From: Ignavibacteriales bacterium
GTDB taxonomy: Bacteria; Bacteroidota; Ignavibacteria; Ignavibacteriales; Ignavibacteriaceae
Length of the DNA: 64,000 nucleotides
Direction of reading: 5' to 3'
Assembly (NCBI GenBank): GCA_016709155.1
Contig: JADJEI010000001.1
Location: 1,364,001-1,428,000, forward strand
In this document: piece after piece, positions 53,114 through 61,751 of the stretch
Layout: every line of letters starts with the position of its first letter
How positions within the stretch are numbered: the first letter of the stretch is position 1
Position numbers and translations under genes: made by a program
The notes under the pieces: model-generated
What the model was told of the DNA's origin: nothing
What the model saw: the letters and a program-made list of their open reading frames with translations, nothing else
Database searches by the model: none

Positions 53114-53671
53114 TTAGGAGAAACTTACTTTCGGGACTTCTTTTTCTTTAACATCTTCAACCTGGAAAAATTCTTCCGTTTTGAAATTGAACATACCCGC
53201 AATAATATTTGAAGGAAACATTTGGATTTTATTATTGAAAGTTAATACCTGATCATTGTATGATTGGCGTGCAAAAGAAATTTTATTTTCAGTGGAAGTT
53301 AGTTCTTCCTGAAGCGCAAGGAAATTCTGGTTAGCTTTAAGGTCGGGGTAATTTTCAACCTGCACACGGAGCTGTCCGAGCGCGCCGCTAAGCATATTTT
53401 CTGCGGAGGCTTTTTCTCCCACAGTTTGTGCATCCATCGCCTGACTTCGATACTTGGTAATGTTTTCCATTATCTGACGCTCATGCGTCATATAACCTTT
53501 TACAGTTTCGATAAGGTTGGGGATTAGATCATGTCTTCTTTTTAATTGAACATCAATTTGCGCCCAGGCATTTTTAACCTGGTTTCTTAAACCGACCAAC
53601 GAGTTGTATATCGAAATAAAAAACATTGCAATCAAGAATATGACGCCGAGAAATACTATAAAGTAAATCAT
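53114..53671 (-). CDS. lemA: LemA family protein
   Basis: 185 residues. One N-terminal membrane segment (about residues 2-22) is followed by the helical LemA domain with the conserved NSLVGLRNQVKNAWAQIDVQ, LKRRHDLIPNLIETVKGY and AENYPDLKAN-type region (VENYPDLKANQNFLALQ). LemA proteins are envelope proteins of unclear biochemical role, commonly encoded next to HtpX-like proteases, as here with 14 bases between the genes. The upstream zinc-ribbon gene is 41 bases away. Membership is secure; function is not. Confidence 0.93.
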   Translation of the reverse strand: MIYFIVFLGVIFLIAMFFISIYNSLVGLRNQVKNAWAQIDVQLKRRHDLIPNLIETVKGYMTHERQIMENITKYRSQAMDAQTVGEKASAENMLSGALGQLRVQVENYPDLKANQNFLALQEELTSTENKISFARQSYNDQVLTFNNKIQMFPSNIIAGMFNFKTEEFFQVEDVKEKEVPKVSFS

Positions 53672-53712
53672 CTTTTTCTCCTTTTATTTTTATTAGAAAT
53701 ATTTTTCAATGA

Positions 53713-54099
53713 CTAAATCCGTGATTTGAAAATTTCTTTTAATAATGTTATCATTTTATCATCCTCCTTTAGAGAAGCCGCACATAAAATTTTTTCCAGC
53801 TCACCCTTATCAAACCAAAGTCCATGATCGTTGGGGCATTTATCAATAATAATATTTGTATTTACTGCTTCAACTTTCAACATTTTTTTTCTGCAAGCCG
53901 GACATTTGTATTTTTTTTCTTTTACTTTGTTATTTACTCTGAATGAATTTAAAAGTCTATTTCGCTCATCTTCATTTTCAATTAACATTTCCAATTCACC
54001 ACCATCAAGCCAAATGCCCCCGCAGTTGAAGCAACTATCTATTTCAACCTGGTTCAGTTCAAGTATTACCATCGGATCTTTACAAACAGGACAGTTCAT
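53713..54099 (-). CDS. Double TFIIB-type zinc-ribbon protein
   Basis: 128 residues with two similar zinc-binding units. The first starts MNCPVCKDPMV and continues IDSCFNCGGIWLDGGELEML. The second has YKCPACRKKML and IIDKCPNDHGLWFDKGELEKIL, where the last Cys pair is replaced by Cys/His. This is the zf-TFIIB family of small bacterial zinc-ribbon proteins with no assigned function. It is the first gene of the probable zinc-ribbon/lemA/htpX operon. Confidence 0.85.
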   Translation of the reverse strand: MNCPVCKDPMVILELNQVEIDSCFNCGGIWLDGGELEMLIENEDERNRLLNSFRVNNKVKEKKYKCPACRKKMLKVEAVNTNIIIDKCPNDHGLWFDKGELEKILCAASLKEDDKMITLLKEIFKSRI

Positions 54100-54589
54100 A
54101 TTTTATTCTATTTTGAAATTTTATTTCGGGTAAAATAATATTTATTAAGGAATAATCATTTAGGTAAGAACTTTTATAAAATTTTCTCAAGTTTTTCCAA
54201 AAGGTTGTTCAAAGCAAAATAGTTTGGCGCAATATTTAGTTCTCTCTGCATTACGAGTAGAGAATGAGATTAGAAATATTATTATATGCTCTCACATTTT
54301 TGTATGAAGCCTCTACTTAAAATGTACCCCCATGTACTGGACAGCATACTAAGATAATTTAATGTGTTATTGTTATTTATATAAAAATCCTTCTCAATAC
54401 AATTCAATTTTAATTTATTTTACTGATATTAAAATTATTTTGGACAGCTGTGATTTCGATTAGGAAATTACAATTAGGGATATGTGAATAGATAAATAAA
54501 ATGCATCCCAAAATCTCTACTTTAACCTGCGATCAAAAAAAAGACGCACCGTGATTGATGCGTCTTTTGTTTTTATTATTTACAACCAA
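54100..54589. other. Intergenic region, mostly featureless
   Basis: 490 bases between the zinc-ribbon gene start and the citrate synthase stop. Apart from the citrate synthase terminator at its end, no supportable gene is seen. A short GC-richer patch near 54328-54350 (GTACCCCCATGTACTGGACA) stands out from the AT-rich surroundings and faintly recalls the ends of IS3-type elements, but no second end or transposase is present. Confidence 0.4.
54537..54568 (-). terminator. Rho-independent terminator of citrate synthase
   Basis: AAAAGACGCA (54539-54548) pairs with TGCGTCTTTT (54559-54568) around a 10-base loop. On the minus strand the stem is followed by a run of T residues. It begins about 20 bases past the citrate synthase stop. 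Confidence 0.88.
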
Positions 54590-55900
54590 TTAACTTTTTA
54601 TGCCTGCAATATCTTCAAGCATTTTTGTAGTTAAGGATTTTGGTCTTTCAATTGGATAGCCGAGTGCTCTATCCCAAATTATGTTTGCACAAACGCCGAG
54701 CGCTCTGCCAACACCAAAAAGTACTGTGTAGAAGTCGTATTCTTTAACGCCGTAATACCATTGAATAACGCCTGACTGTGCATCAACATTAGGCCACGGG
54801 TCTTTTGCTTTTCCCTGTTCGAGTAATACAGGAGGGGTTACTTTGTAAATTAAATCAACATACCTGAACAATGGATCATCTTTTAAATGCTTCAGGCAGA
54901 ATTCGCGTTGAGCAATATAACGGGGATCTGTTTTTCTTAATACAGCGTGTCCGTAACCGGGAACGACCTGTCCGCTTTTCAAAGTATCCCAAACGAATTG
55001 TCTCATCTCTGCTTCGGTAGGAACTTTGCCGCCCATCTTCTGATAAACATCCTGAATCCATCTTAACACTTCCTGATTCGCAAGTCCGTGAAGCGGTCCT
55101 GCTAATCCATTTATCATTGCAGAGATTGCATAATAAATATCGGACAAAGCGCTTGACACGAGATGACCAGTGTGAGCACTAACGTTTCCGCTTTCGTGGT
55201 CACTGTGCAGAATAAAATAAAGTCTTGATACATCATCGTAAGGATTTTTAATTCCCATCATGTGAGCAAAGTTTGCACCGAAATCCATTTTGGGATCTGG
55301 AGCAATGATATCGCCGTTCTTGTATTTCCATCTGTAGATAAAAGCAGCAATCTGTGGAATTTTTGCAAGCAGGTTTATTGCGTCTTCATAAGTGGGGTCC
55401 CAATAATCATTTTTCTTTAAATGACCTTCGCTATATTTCTGAGCAAACAACGAGTCTTTCTGCATTGATAAAATAGCAGTTGAGAACATAACCATCGGAT
55501 GTGAATCCTTTGGCATAGCTTTGATAATATTGAAAACATAATCAGGAACATGCTGACGATCATTGAATTCTTTTTTTATTTCTTCGATGTCTTTCTGCGT
55601 CGGGATATCACCTGTTAACAGCATATAAAAGAATCCTTCGACTGAAGGCATTTCACCCCCTGCTGCTTTAGGAAGCTTTTCGAGAACTTCAGGAATTGTT
55701 AATCCGCGGAATCGTATTCCTTCATTTGGATCGAGATAGGAAACATCTGTTACAAGTGATTTAACATCTCTTGCACCGCCAATTGCCTGCCCGATGTTTA
55801 CTTCACCAATTTTAACATTGCCATACTCCTTTAATAATCTTTGGGTTCTTGGACGCCAGGCTTCAATTTTTTTAAATAATTTTTCTTTGATATTAGACAT
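54590..55900 (-). CDS. gltA: Citrate synthase, eukaryotic type
   Basis: 436 residues. It condenses acetyl-CoA and oxaloacetate to citrate in the TCA cycle. The active-site histidines appear in SDHESGNVSAHTGHL, GPLHGLANQEVL and VPGYGHAVLRKTDPR, and the catalytic Asp in KDPWPNVDAQSGV. N-terminal length and wording (IGGARDVKSLVTDVSYLDP, GIRFRGLTIPEVLEKLPKA) match the eukaryotic-type enzymes, which also occur in several bacterial phyla, rather than the NADH-regulated hexameric GltA of enterobacteria. TCGGAGG seven bases before the ATG is a strong ribosome-binding site. Monocistronic with its own terminator. Confidence 0.95.
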   Translation of the reverse strand: MSNIKEKLFKKIEAWRPRTQRLLKEYGNVKIGEVNIGQAIGGARDVKSLVTDVSYLDPNEGIRFRGLTIPEVLEKLPKAAGGEMPSVEGFFYMLLTGDIPTQKDIEEIKKEFNDRQHVPDYVFNIIKAMPKDSHPMVMFSTAILSMQKDSLFAQKYSEGHLKKNDYWDPTYEDAINLLAKIPQIAAFIYRWKYKNGDIIAPDPKMDFGANFAHMMGIKNPYDDVSRLYFILHSDHESGNVSAHTGHLVSSALSDIYYAISAMINGLAGPLHGLANQEVLRWIQDVYQKMGGKVPTEAEMRQFVWDTLKSGQVVPGYGHAVLRKTDPRYIAQREFCLKHLKDDPLFRYVDLIYKVTPPVLLEQGKAKDPWPNVDAQSGVIQWYYGVKEYDFYTVLFGVGRALGVCANIIWDRALGYPIERPKSLTTKMLEDIAGIKS

Positions 55901-56241
55901 TTATACCTCCGAGGTTATTTTGTTTTTCGTTTAATTGGATGGGTGACATTGTTGATTAACCCTAAATCTGAATAGGCTTTTTGAAGAGATCACATCGCTG
56001 CAATCTTTATTAAGATTTGAATCATTACAGGACCTTGAAATCATTAGAAATCCCCTTCCAGAAATTTATAAGTCCAATTTTTTTTTAATAATTGCTTTAT
56101 TAAAATATTTACACTACAAACTTAGCACCTTTTTTTAATTATAAAAAGACAATCTTCCGTTCATCAATATTATTTTCCGATTACGGCTTGAACAGAGTAA
56201 ATTTGAATACAAAAAGACTAAAATTTTAATTGAAAGGAAAG
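55901..56241. other. Divergent promoter region between citrate synthase and M16 peptidase
   Basis: 341 bases, AT-rich, holding the citrate synthase ribosome-binding site at 55907-55915 and presumably both promoters. No gene, hairpin or repeat was found. Confidence 0.4.
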
Positions 56242-58989
56242 ATGATGCGTAATATATTTTTTCTCTTATTCATATTTATGCTCGCAATTCAGATTTCTGC
56301 CCAGCAAACAAGCGCAGAATTACTGAAAGGCATTGATATTAAATATGAAAAATTTGTATTGGATAATGGACTGACACTGATTGTTCACGAAGATCACAAG
56401 GCGCCGATCGTTGCAGTGAACATCTGGTATCACGTTGGTTCAAAAAACGAGAAAAAGGGTAAAACCGGTTTCGCTCATTTGTTCGAGCATTTAATGTTCA
56501 ACGGCAGTGAGAATTATGATAATGATTACTTCCAGGAAATGGAAAAAATCGGTGCGACCGATCTTAACGGAACTACGAACGAAGACCGTACAAATTATTT
56601 TGAAAATGTACCAACTTCTGCAAGTGATATTGCTCTATGGATGGAATCGGACAGGATGGGGCATCTCATCGGCGCAATTACTCAGGCAAAACTTGATGAA
56701 CAGCGAGGTGTGGTTCAAAATGAAAAACGACAGGGTGAAAATGAGCCTTATGGCGGCGTGTGGGAATTGATTACCCGCGCAACTTATCCTGCAGGACATC
56801 CATATTCGTGGTCAGTAATTGGTTCCATGGAAGATTTGAATGCCGCTTCACTCGAAGATGTTCAGGAGTGGTTTAAAACTTCTTACGGTGCTGCAAACGC
56901 TGTTATTGTTGTTGCTGGTGATATTGATTCAAAAGCGGCTCTGGAAAAAGTAAATAAATATTTTGGCGATATTCCTTCCGGTCCCCCGATTTCTAAACAC
57001 GATGTTTGGATTGCAAAAAGAACAGGCGAGCAAAGAGAAATCATGCAGGATCGCGTACCACAGTCGAGAATATTTAAAGTTTGGAATGTGCCCGAGTGGG
57101 GAAGCAAAGAAGGCACCGATCTTGATCTTTTAACCGACATTCTTTCTTCCGGGAAAACTTCACGGCTTTTTAAGCGATTAGTTTATGAGGAACAAATTGC
57201 TACAAATGTTTCTTCTTATGTTGACTTAAAAGAAATTGCCGGGCAGTTTTATATTGATGTAACTGCTAAACCCGGACAGGATTTAAAAAAGATTGAACAA
57301 ATAATTGATGAAGAATTAAATAAAATAATTACCGAAGGTCCAAGTGAAAAAGAATTAGAAAGAGTAAAGACACAGTACTTCTCAAGATTTATCCGGGGCA
57401 GTGAACGCATTGGCGGCTTTGGCGGCAAGTCCGATATTCTTGCTTCAAATATGACTTACGGCGGAACTCCTGATTATTATAAAACCACACTGCAGCAAAT
57501 CTCCAAAGCAACTGTTTCGGGAATTAAAAACACAGCAGCAAAATGGCTGAGTGATGGAGTTTACGTTCTCGAAGTTCACCCATTCCCCGAATATACAGTA
57601 ATGGATGCGGGTGCAGATAGAACAAAACTGCCTGAAACCGGCGAAGCTCCCGAAGTTAAATTCCCGGAAATTCAGCGCACAACTTTATCAAACGGATTGA
57701 AAATAGTTTTAGCCGAGCGTCATTCGATTCCTGTTGTAAATTTTAATATGATTTTTGATGCCGGCTATGCTGCTGATCAGTTTACAAATCCGGGAACTTC
57801 AAAGTTAGTAATGGATATGCTTGATGAAGGGACTAAAACTAAATCGTCTCTTGAGATTAGTGAAGAGCTGAATATGCTTGGTGCCAATATAAACAGCGGA
57901 TCATCGCTTGATAATTCAAGTGTTTCGCTCTCTTCTCTGAAAGCAAACCTTGACGGCTCGCTTAAAATTTTTGCAGACGTAATTCTTAACCCATCCTTCC
58001 CCGAAAACGAATTGAGTAGATTGAAGAAACAATTACTCGCTACGATTCAACGGGAAAAAGTAACTCCGATACAAATGGCACTTCGCGTTTTTCCAAAACT
58101 TTTATATGGCGAAGGTCATGCTTATGGCAATCCACTTACAGGATCAGGAACAGAGGCATCGGTAGAGAAAATCACAAAAGATGATTTAATGAAATTTCAT
58201 AAAGACTGGATTGTCCCCAACAATGCAACTCTCGTTGTTGTTGGTGATATTACTTTAAATGAAGTTAAATCAAAACTTGAAAACCTTTTTAAAGATTGGA
58301 AAAGCCAAAGCACCCCCGAAAAAAATATCAGCGTCGTTGATGATAATTTAAAACCCACTGTTTATATAATGGATAGACCTGGTTCGCAGCAATCATTAAT
58401 TCTTGCATCAAGCATTGCCCCCAAAAGGTCTTCGGAAGATGAAATAGCAGTTCAAACTGCAAATAATATTCTTGGCGGACAGTTTACTTCAAGAGTTAAC
58501 ATGAATCTTCGTGAAGATAAACATTGGTCTTATGGTGCCTCTACCTTCATAATGGGGACTAAAACACAAAGACCGTTTATTGTTTATGCTCCTGTTCAGA
58601 CTGATAAAACAAAAGAATCAATGTCCGAAATAAAAAAAGAACTGACGAATGTACTTGGCGAAAAGCCAATTTCGCTAGAAGAATTTGAAAAGGATAAAAA
58701 GAATCAAATATTAAGTTTGCCGGGAAGCTGGGAAACGATGGGCTCGGTTGGTGGTTCGCTTTCAGAGATTGTTGTTTACAATCTTCCTGATGATTACTTC
58801 GCGAAATATTCCTCAAACGTTGCGTCATTAAATTTAAATGAAGTAAAAGATTCTGCCGGCAAATTTGTTAAGCCGGCAAATCTTATTTGGGTTGTAGTTG
58901 GCGATAGAAGTAAAATTGAGGAAGGTGTAAAAAGTCTTGGCTTCGGCGAAATCAAATATATTGATGGCGATGGAAATATAATTCAATAA
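56242..58989 (+). CDS. M16 family zinc peptidase, two-domain (pitrilysin/PqqL-like)
   Basis: 915 residues from ATG 56242 (a second ATG follows at once), placed after AAAGGAAAG. A signal peptide (NIFFLLFIFMLAIQISA) indicates export to the periplasm. The first M16 half has the inverted zinc motif GFAHLFEHLMF (HxxEH) and downstream Glu region (LDEQRGVVQNEKRQ), so it is the catalytic half. The second half (from about residue 485, LSNGLKIVLAERHSIPVVNF) lacks the HxxEH motif and is the inactive partner that closes the chamber. Such enzymes degrade peptides up to small-protein size. It has its own terminator and is divergent from citrate synthase. Confidence 0.92.
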   Translation: MMRNIFFLLFIFMLAIQISAQQTSAELLKGIDIKYEKFVLDNGLTLIVHEDHKAPIVAVNIWYHVGSKNEKKGKTGFAHLFEHLMFNGSENYDNDYFQEMEKIGATDLNGTTNEDRTNYFENVPTSASDIALWMESDRMGHLIGAITQAKLDEQRGVVQNEKRQGENEPYGGVWELITRATYPAGHPYSWSVIGSMEDLNAASLEDVQEWFKTSYGAANAVIVVAGDIDSKAALEKVNKYFGDIPSGPPISKHDVWIAKRTGEQREIMQDRVPQSRIFKVWNVPEWGSKEGTDLDLLTDILSSGKTSRLFKRLVYEEQIATNVSSYVDLKEIAGQFYIDVTAKPGQDLKKIEQIIDEELNKIITEGPSEKELERVKTQYFSRFIRGSERIGGFGGKSDILASNMTYGGTPDYYKTTLQQISKATVSGIKNTAAKWLSDGVYVLEVHPFPEYTVMDAGADRTKLPETGEAPEVKFPEIQRTTLSNGLKIVLAERHSIPVVNFNMIFDAGYAADQFTNPGTSKLVMDMLDEGTKTKSSLEISEELNMLGANINSGSSLDNSSVSLSSLKANLDGSLKIFADVILNPSFPENELSRLKKQLLATIQREKVTPIQMALRVFPKLLYGEGHAYGNPLTGSGTEASVEKITKDDLMKFHKDWIVPNNATLVVVGDITLNEVKSKLENLFKDWKSQSTPEKNISVVDDNLKPTVYIMDRPGSQQSLILASSIAPKRSSEDEIAVQTANNILGGQFTSRVNMNLREDKHWSYGASTFIMGTKTQRPFIVYAPVQTDKTKESMSEIKKELTNVLGEKPISLEEFEKDKKNQILSLPGSWETMGSVGGSLSEIVVYNLPDDYFAKYSSNVASLNLNEVKDSAGKFVKPANLIWVVVGDRSKIEEGVKSLGFGEIKYIDGDGNIIQ

Positions 58990-59011
58990 AGTATTTTTTA
59001 TATCTAATATT

Positions 59012-59037
59012 AAAGCCGGCATTGTCCGGCTTTTATA
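59012..59037 (+). terminator. Terminator downstream of the M16 peptidase
   Basis: An 8-bp GC-rich stem (59012-59019 with 59026-59033), six-base loop, then TTTATATT. It lies 22 bases past the stop codon at 58989. Confidence 0.85.
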
Positions 59038-59302
59038 TTATTAATGAAGACTTCTGAGAAGCTGAGACCGGATGGTCATGCTGATGGCATTGCCATCGGA
59101 GTGGAAATATACTAAATCTAAATTTTTTAAAAGTTTCTAATTATGAACATCGTTCTGTGTAGTTATTTAAAATTTTAGCTTTTGAATGCAATAGTACTTA
59201 GCTTGTGTGAATAGAACTTCACAAAGACTAAAATTGATTCTCTTAATTGAGAAGCCAAAGTAAGCGAAATACCGCTTTTAACTAATAATAATAAGATTTT
59301 TA

Positions 59303-59320
59303 TTGGCACAATCGTTGGAA
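59303..59320 (+). promoter_or_regulatory. Sigma-54-like -24/-12 element upstream of the cytochrome lipoprotein gene
   Basis: TTGGCAC-AATCG-TTGGAA keeps the GG-N10 spacing of sigma-54 promoters, with a full TGGCAC -24 box. The -12 box is TTGG instead of the usual TTGC. The start codon follows 45 bases after the element. A near twin lies upstream of the gene at 60911-61504 with similar geometry. Confidence 0.45.
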
Positions 59321-59365
59321 GTTCTTAAGTGTTTTAATTTATTAACCAAAATATTAGAGGCAAAA

Positions 59366-60220
59366 ATGAAAATTATATATTCAATTCTTGGCGTTTTAAT
59401 GTTGTCTTTTATCGTTGTTAGTTGCAGTGATAACACAACAGATCCTGTTGCACCAACTCCTTATGAGTTAGCAAGTGCTTCAATGGGTGGTATTATGTAT
59501 GATAATTTTTTCTCAACTGAAGCTGGTTTTGATACTCTTAATCCAAATTATGCAAACTTCAAAGCACACGGAGATTTCTTCCGTTGTAAACAATGCCATG
59601 CCTGGGATCGTTTAGGTCGTGAAGGTTCTTATATCAGTAGAGCACCTAAAACAAGTAGACCAAATATTGCACCTGTAAACTTATTTTTAGCTTTACAGGC
59701 AGATGATCCGCAAGAAATTTTTGACGACATTAAAAATTCTGTTGGAAGAAGAGATCTTGCTTTTGATTTAACTACTTATGACCCGACAACGAACTTTACA
59801 GAAGGCGATAAAATGCCGAATTACTCACAAGTTTTAACAGACACTCAAATTTGGGATTTGGTAAAATTCTTAAAGGAAGGGGCAATTGATGTAACTCAGC
59901 TTTATGATTATACAACAAGCGGAAGTTATCCAACAGGAACAATTACTTATTCAAACATTGGTAAGGATGGCAATGCAACAAACGGTAAAACTTTTTTCGC
60001 TACCGAATGCGCTGGCTGTCATGGAACTGACGGTAAAACCTTAGAACTTGAGGGAATGTCTGTCGGGCAATTCTTACGCAGCAAGCCAAATGAAGTTCAA
60101 CAGAAAGTGAAGTTTGGTGCACTAGGAACTGCTATGCCCGGTCATTTTGATATTACTGTAGCTCAGATGAAAGATCTTTATAAAGCATTAACAGACACAA
60201 CTGCTTTCCCTGATTTATAA
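59366..60220 (+). CDS. Cytochrome c lipoprotein with two CxxCH haem sites
   Basis: About 284 residues from ATG 59366, chosen because AGAGG lies five bases upstream and the frame then opens with a lipoprotein signal (MKIIYSILGVLMLSF, lipobox VVSC). Two haem c attachment motifs are seen: CKQCH in the first half and CAGCH in the second. The second belongs to a class I cytochrome c domain with a likely Met ligand in GTAMPGHF. The first half (RAPKTSRPNIAPVNLF) is less familiar. It is probably a lipid-anchored periplasmic or outer-membrane electron carrier. A strong terminator follows, so it is monocistronic. A sigma-54-like element lies upstream. Confidence 0.87.
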   Translation: MKIIYSILGVLMLSFIVVSCSDNTTDPVAPTPYELASASMGGIMYDNFFSTEAGFDTLNPNYANFKAHGDFFRCKQCHAWDRLGREGSYISRAPKTSRPNIAPVNLFLALQADDPQEIFDDIKNSVGRRDLAFDLTTYDPTTNFTEGDKMPNYSQVLTDTQIWDLVKFLKEGAIDVTQLYDYTTSGSYPTGTITYSNIGKDGNATNGKTFFATECAGCHGTDGKTLELEGMSVGQFLRSKPNEVQQKVKFGALGTAMPGHFDITVAQMKDLYKALTDTTAFPDL

Positions 60221-60244
60221 TTTTCATTTATCATCCTCTCTTAT

Positions 60245-60277
60245 AAAAAAACCGCTCAATCATTTGAGCGGTTTTTT
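60245..60277 (+). terminator. Terminator downstream of the cytochrome gene
   Basis: A-tract, 8-bp GC-rich stem CCGCTCAA/TTGAGCGG (60252-60259, 60264-60271) with a four-base loop, and T-tract. The flanking A and T runs extend the stem and make it potentially bidirectional, so it may also serve the small minus-strand gene ending at 60303. Confidence 0.92.
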
Positions 60278-60302
60278 AATTAAACATCTAAATTAAAGTT
60301 GG

Positions 60303-60563
60303 CTAATAGATGTAGATATAAATATCATTGTCAAAATTGTTTATTATTTCCCCATCCCTTTTCATTCCGTACTCTTCAATAAAATAGCGCTCGATTGAAT
60401 AAGCATCAAGAAGGGTATCAACTTTCCATTGCTTGCATTTTGATTTGCCTGATTTTTCTAAACTTACTAAATCAGGTTTGTCGGAGATACCTATGCTGTG
60501 ATTCTTAAGTGCATCACTAAATGTTTTGTAAATGTTGTACGTTATAGATGATATTGCTTCCAT
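60303..60563 (-). CDS. Small hypothetical protein
   Basis: 86 residues. AAGGAACG upstream of the ATG at 60563 is a good ribosome-binding site, the main argument that it is real. No known domain, signal peptide or membrane segment is recognisable. The C-terminus is a short IYIYIY stretch. It faces the cytochrome gene tail to tail and could share its bidirectional terminator. I do not recognise it. Confidence 0.5.
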   Translation of the reverse strand: MEAISSITYNIYKTFSDALKNHSIGISDKPDLVSLEKSGKSKCKQWKVDTLLDAYSIERYFIEEYGMKRDGEIINNFDNDIYIYIY

Positions 60564-60910
60564 AAACGTTCCTTAAAATATTCGCTTTGATCTGCCATAA
60601 ATCGTACCAACAAAACTGATGTTGAAATGATTCAATTTTTAACAACTTCCTGCTCCAAGAAATAAAAAATGGAATAAATTACCTGTAAAGACAATCCTGT
60701 TGAAGCGATTAGTTGCTGACTGATGAATAATTCAAAGCTGGTAAAAAACAATAATAGTAGTGTACTCAAAAGTTGGATTCAAAAAGTCTCGCGGGAAAAT
60801 GGGAGGGTTAAATTATTTTTTTTTGCATTTTTTTTCGTATAGAATTTATTGATTTATGATTGCTTAATAGAATTGAGACGGCAATTTCTTACCGTCTCAG
60901 TATTTTTTCA
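60564..60910. other. Intergenic region with hairpin and a possible IS-end fragment
   Basis: 347 bases. A hairpin at 60874-60899 lies after the stop of the TSP3 gene. GTGTACTCAAAAGTTGG near 60760-60776 recalls IS3-family terminal repeats, but no partner end or transposase is present, so it is at most a remnant. No gene is supported. Confidence 0.4.
60874..60899 (-). terminator. Possible terminator hairpin after the TSP3-repeat gene
   Basis: TGAGACGG (60874-60881) and CCGTCTCA (60892-60899) form an 8-bp stem with a 10-base loop, starting 12 bases past the stop at 60911. On the minus strand the following sequence is ATTCTATT, a weak T-tract, so efficiency is uncertain. Confidence 0.55.
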
Positions 60911-61504
60911 TTAACCTTTTCTACCCTTTCTTTCACCCTTCGGACCGGTTCCATCACAGTTAGGAGTTCCACTGCCCGAGCCATATCCGGTTCCGTCTTT
61001 TGGACCGATCCCGCTATTGCCTGTTCCATCATTTGGTCCCCACTTATGTCCACCTTTACCAGATGAGTTGTTTGATCCGTATTTCATTTGTCTCCCCGTT
61101 CCATCATTCGGGCGAACGAAATCAGAATCCTGCCCATTTGGAATACCATCGCCATCAGAATCAACAGCGTTATCATTTATACCATCTCCATTTAAGTCAA
61201 TGAATCCTTTGCTGCCGCTATTCCCATTTTTAATTTTTGCGCCGGAATAATCTTTATCACGACCGTTTGGAATGCCATCGCTGTCAGCATCAGGCGCATT
61301 GTCATTAAAACCATCATTATTCAAATCAACAAACCGATTACTGTGCTGTTGGGTTTGAGTTTGAACTTCATTTTGAGTTTGAACTTTGATTTGATTTTGG
61401 TTTTGATCTTTTGTTTCCTCGTTCTGTGCATTTATCGAGGGTGAAGAAAAAATCATCGCTGTCAGTGCAACAAGCACCGCGAAAATATTTTTCTGATTTT
61501 TCAT
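60911..61504 (-). CDS. Secreted TSP3-type calcium-binding repeat protein
   Basis: 197 residues. A signal peptide (IFAVLVALTAMIFSSPSINA) is followed by a Gln/Asn-rich linker (about residues 30-55), two matching units of the form FVDLNNDGFNDNAPDADSDG and FIDLNGDGINDNAVDSDGDG, each followed by IPNGxD, and a glycine-rich basic tail with repeated NDGTG/KDGTG. The Asp-rich units match thrombospondin type 3 repeats and should bind calcium. No enzyme domain or T9SS tail is visible, so it may be a small periplasmic or secreted calcium-binding protein. A sigma-54-like element lies upstream. Confidence 0.8.
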   Translation of the reverse strand: MKNQKNIFAVLVALTAMIFSSPSINAQNEETKDQNQNQIKVQTQNEVQTQTQQHSNRFVDLNNDGFNDNAPDADSDGIPNGRDKDYSGAKIKNGNSGSKGFIDLNGDGINDNAVDSDGDGIPNGQDSDFVRPNDGTGRQMKYGSNNSSGKGGHKWGPNDGTGNSGIGPKDGTGYGSGSGTPNCDGTGPKGERKGRKG

Positions 61505-61546
61505 TTTAAGAACTCCTTTTGTTTAATGAATAATTCAGTCGGGATA

Positions 61547-61565
61547 TTCCAATTGTTGTGCCAAA
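61547..61565 (-). promoter_or_regulatory. Sigma-54-like -24/-12 element upstream of the TSP3-repeat gene
   Basis: Read on the minus strand: TTTGGCAC-AACAA-TTGGAA, with the same TGGCAC, 5-base spacer and TTGGAA as the element at 59303-59320. It ends 42 bases before the ATG at 61504. The shared deviation from TTGC at -12 suggests a common promoter class rather than chance. Confidence 0.45.
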
Positions 61566-61751
61566 GGGAGTGGGTGTTTTTTTTCTTTATATTGGGGAAA
61601 AATAAAATCAATTAAAAATAAATACGACTTTACTGACGTAAATGATCGTCAATAAAGACGAGTGTTATATCGAATCGAAAGCAGAAATATTGAATCATAC
61701 AAGCGCACATTTACTCCTTCTTGAAGTACTAATTAATAAGTAATTTTAAAT

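Larger units (their letters stand above)
58990..59365. other. Intergenic region before the cytochrome gene
   Basis: 376 bases. It holds the terminator of the M16 gene, a palindrome GATGGCA-T-TGCCATC at 59083-59097, and a sigma-54-like element at 59303-59320 described separately. No gene is supported, although a frame extends the cytochrome back to 59303. Confidence 0.5.

Noticed and set aside
54328..54350. Possible insertion-sequence end (GTACCCCCATGTACTGGACA)
   Set aside because: Only a loose resemblance to IS3-type ends, no partner repeat, target duplication or transposase.
60760..60776. Possible IS3-type end (GTGTACTCAAAAGTTGG)
   Set aside because: Single partial match without partner end or transposase; kept only as a note.
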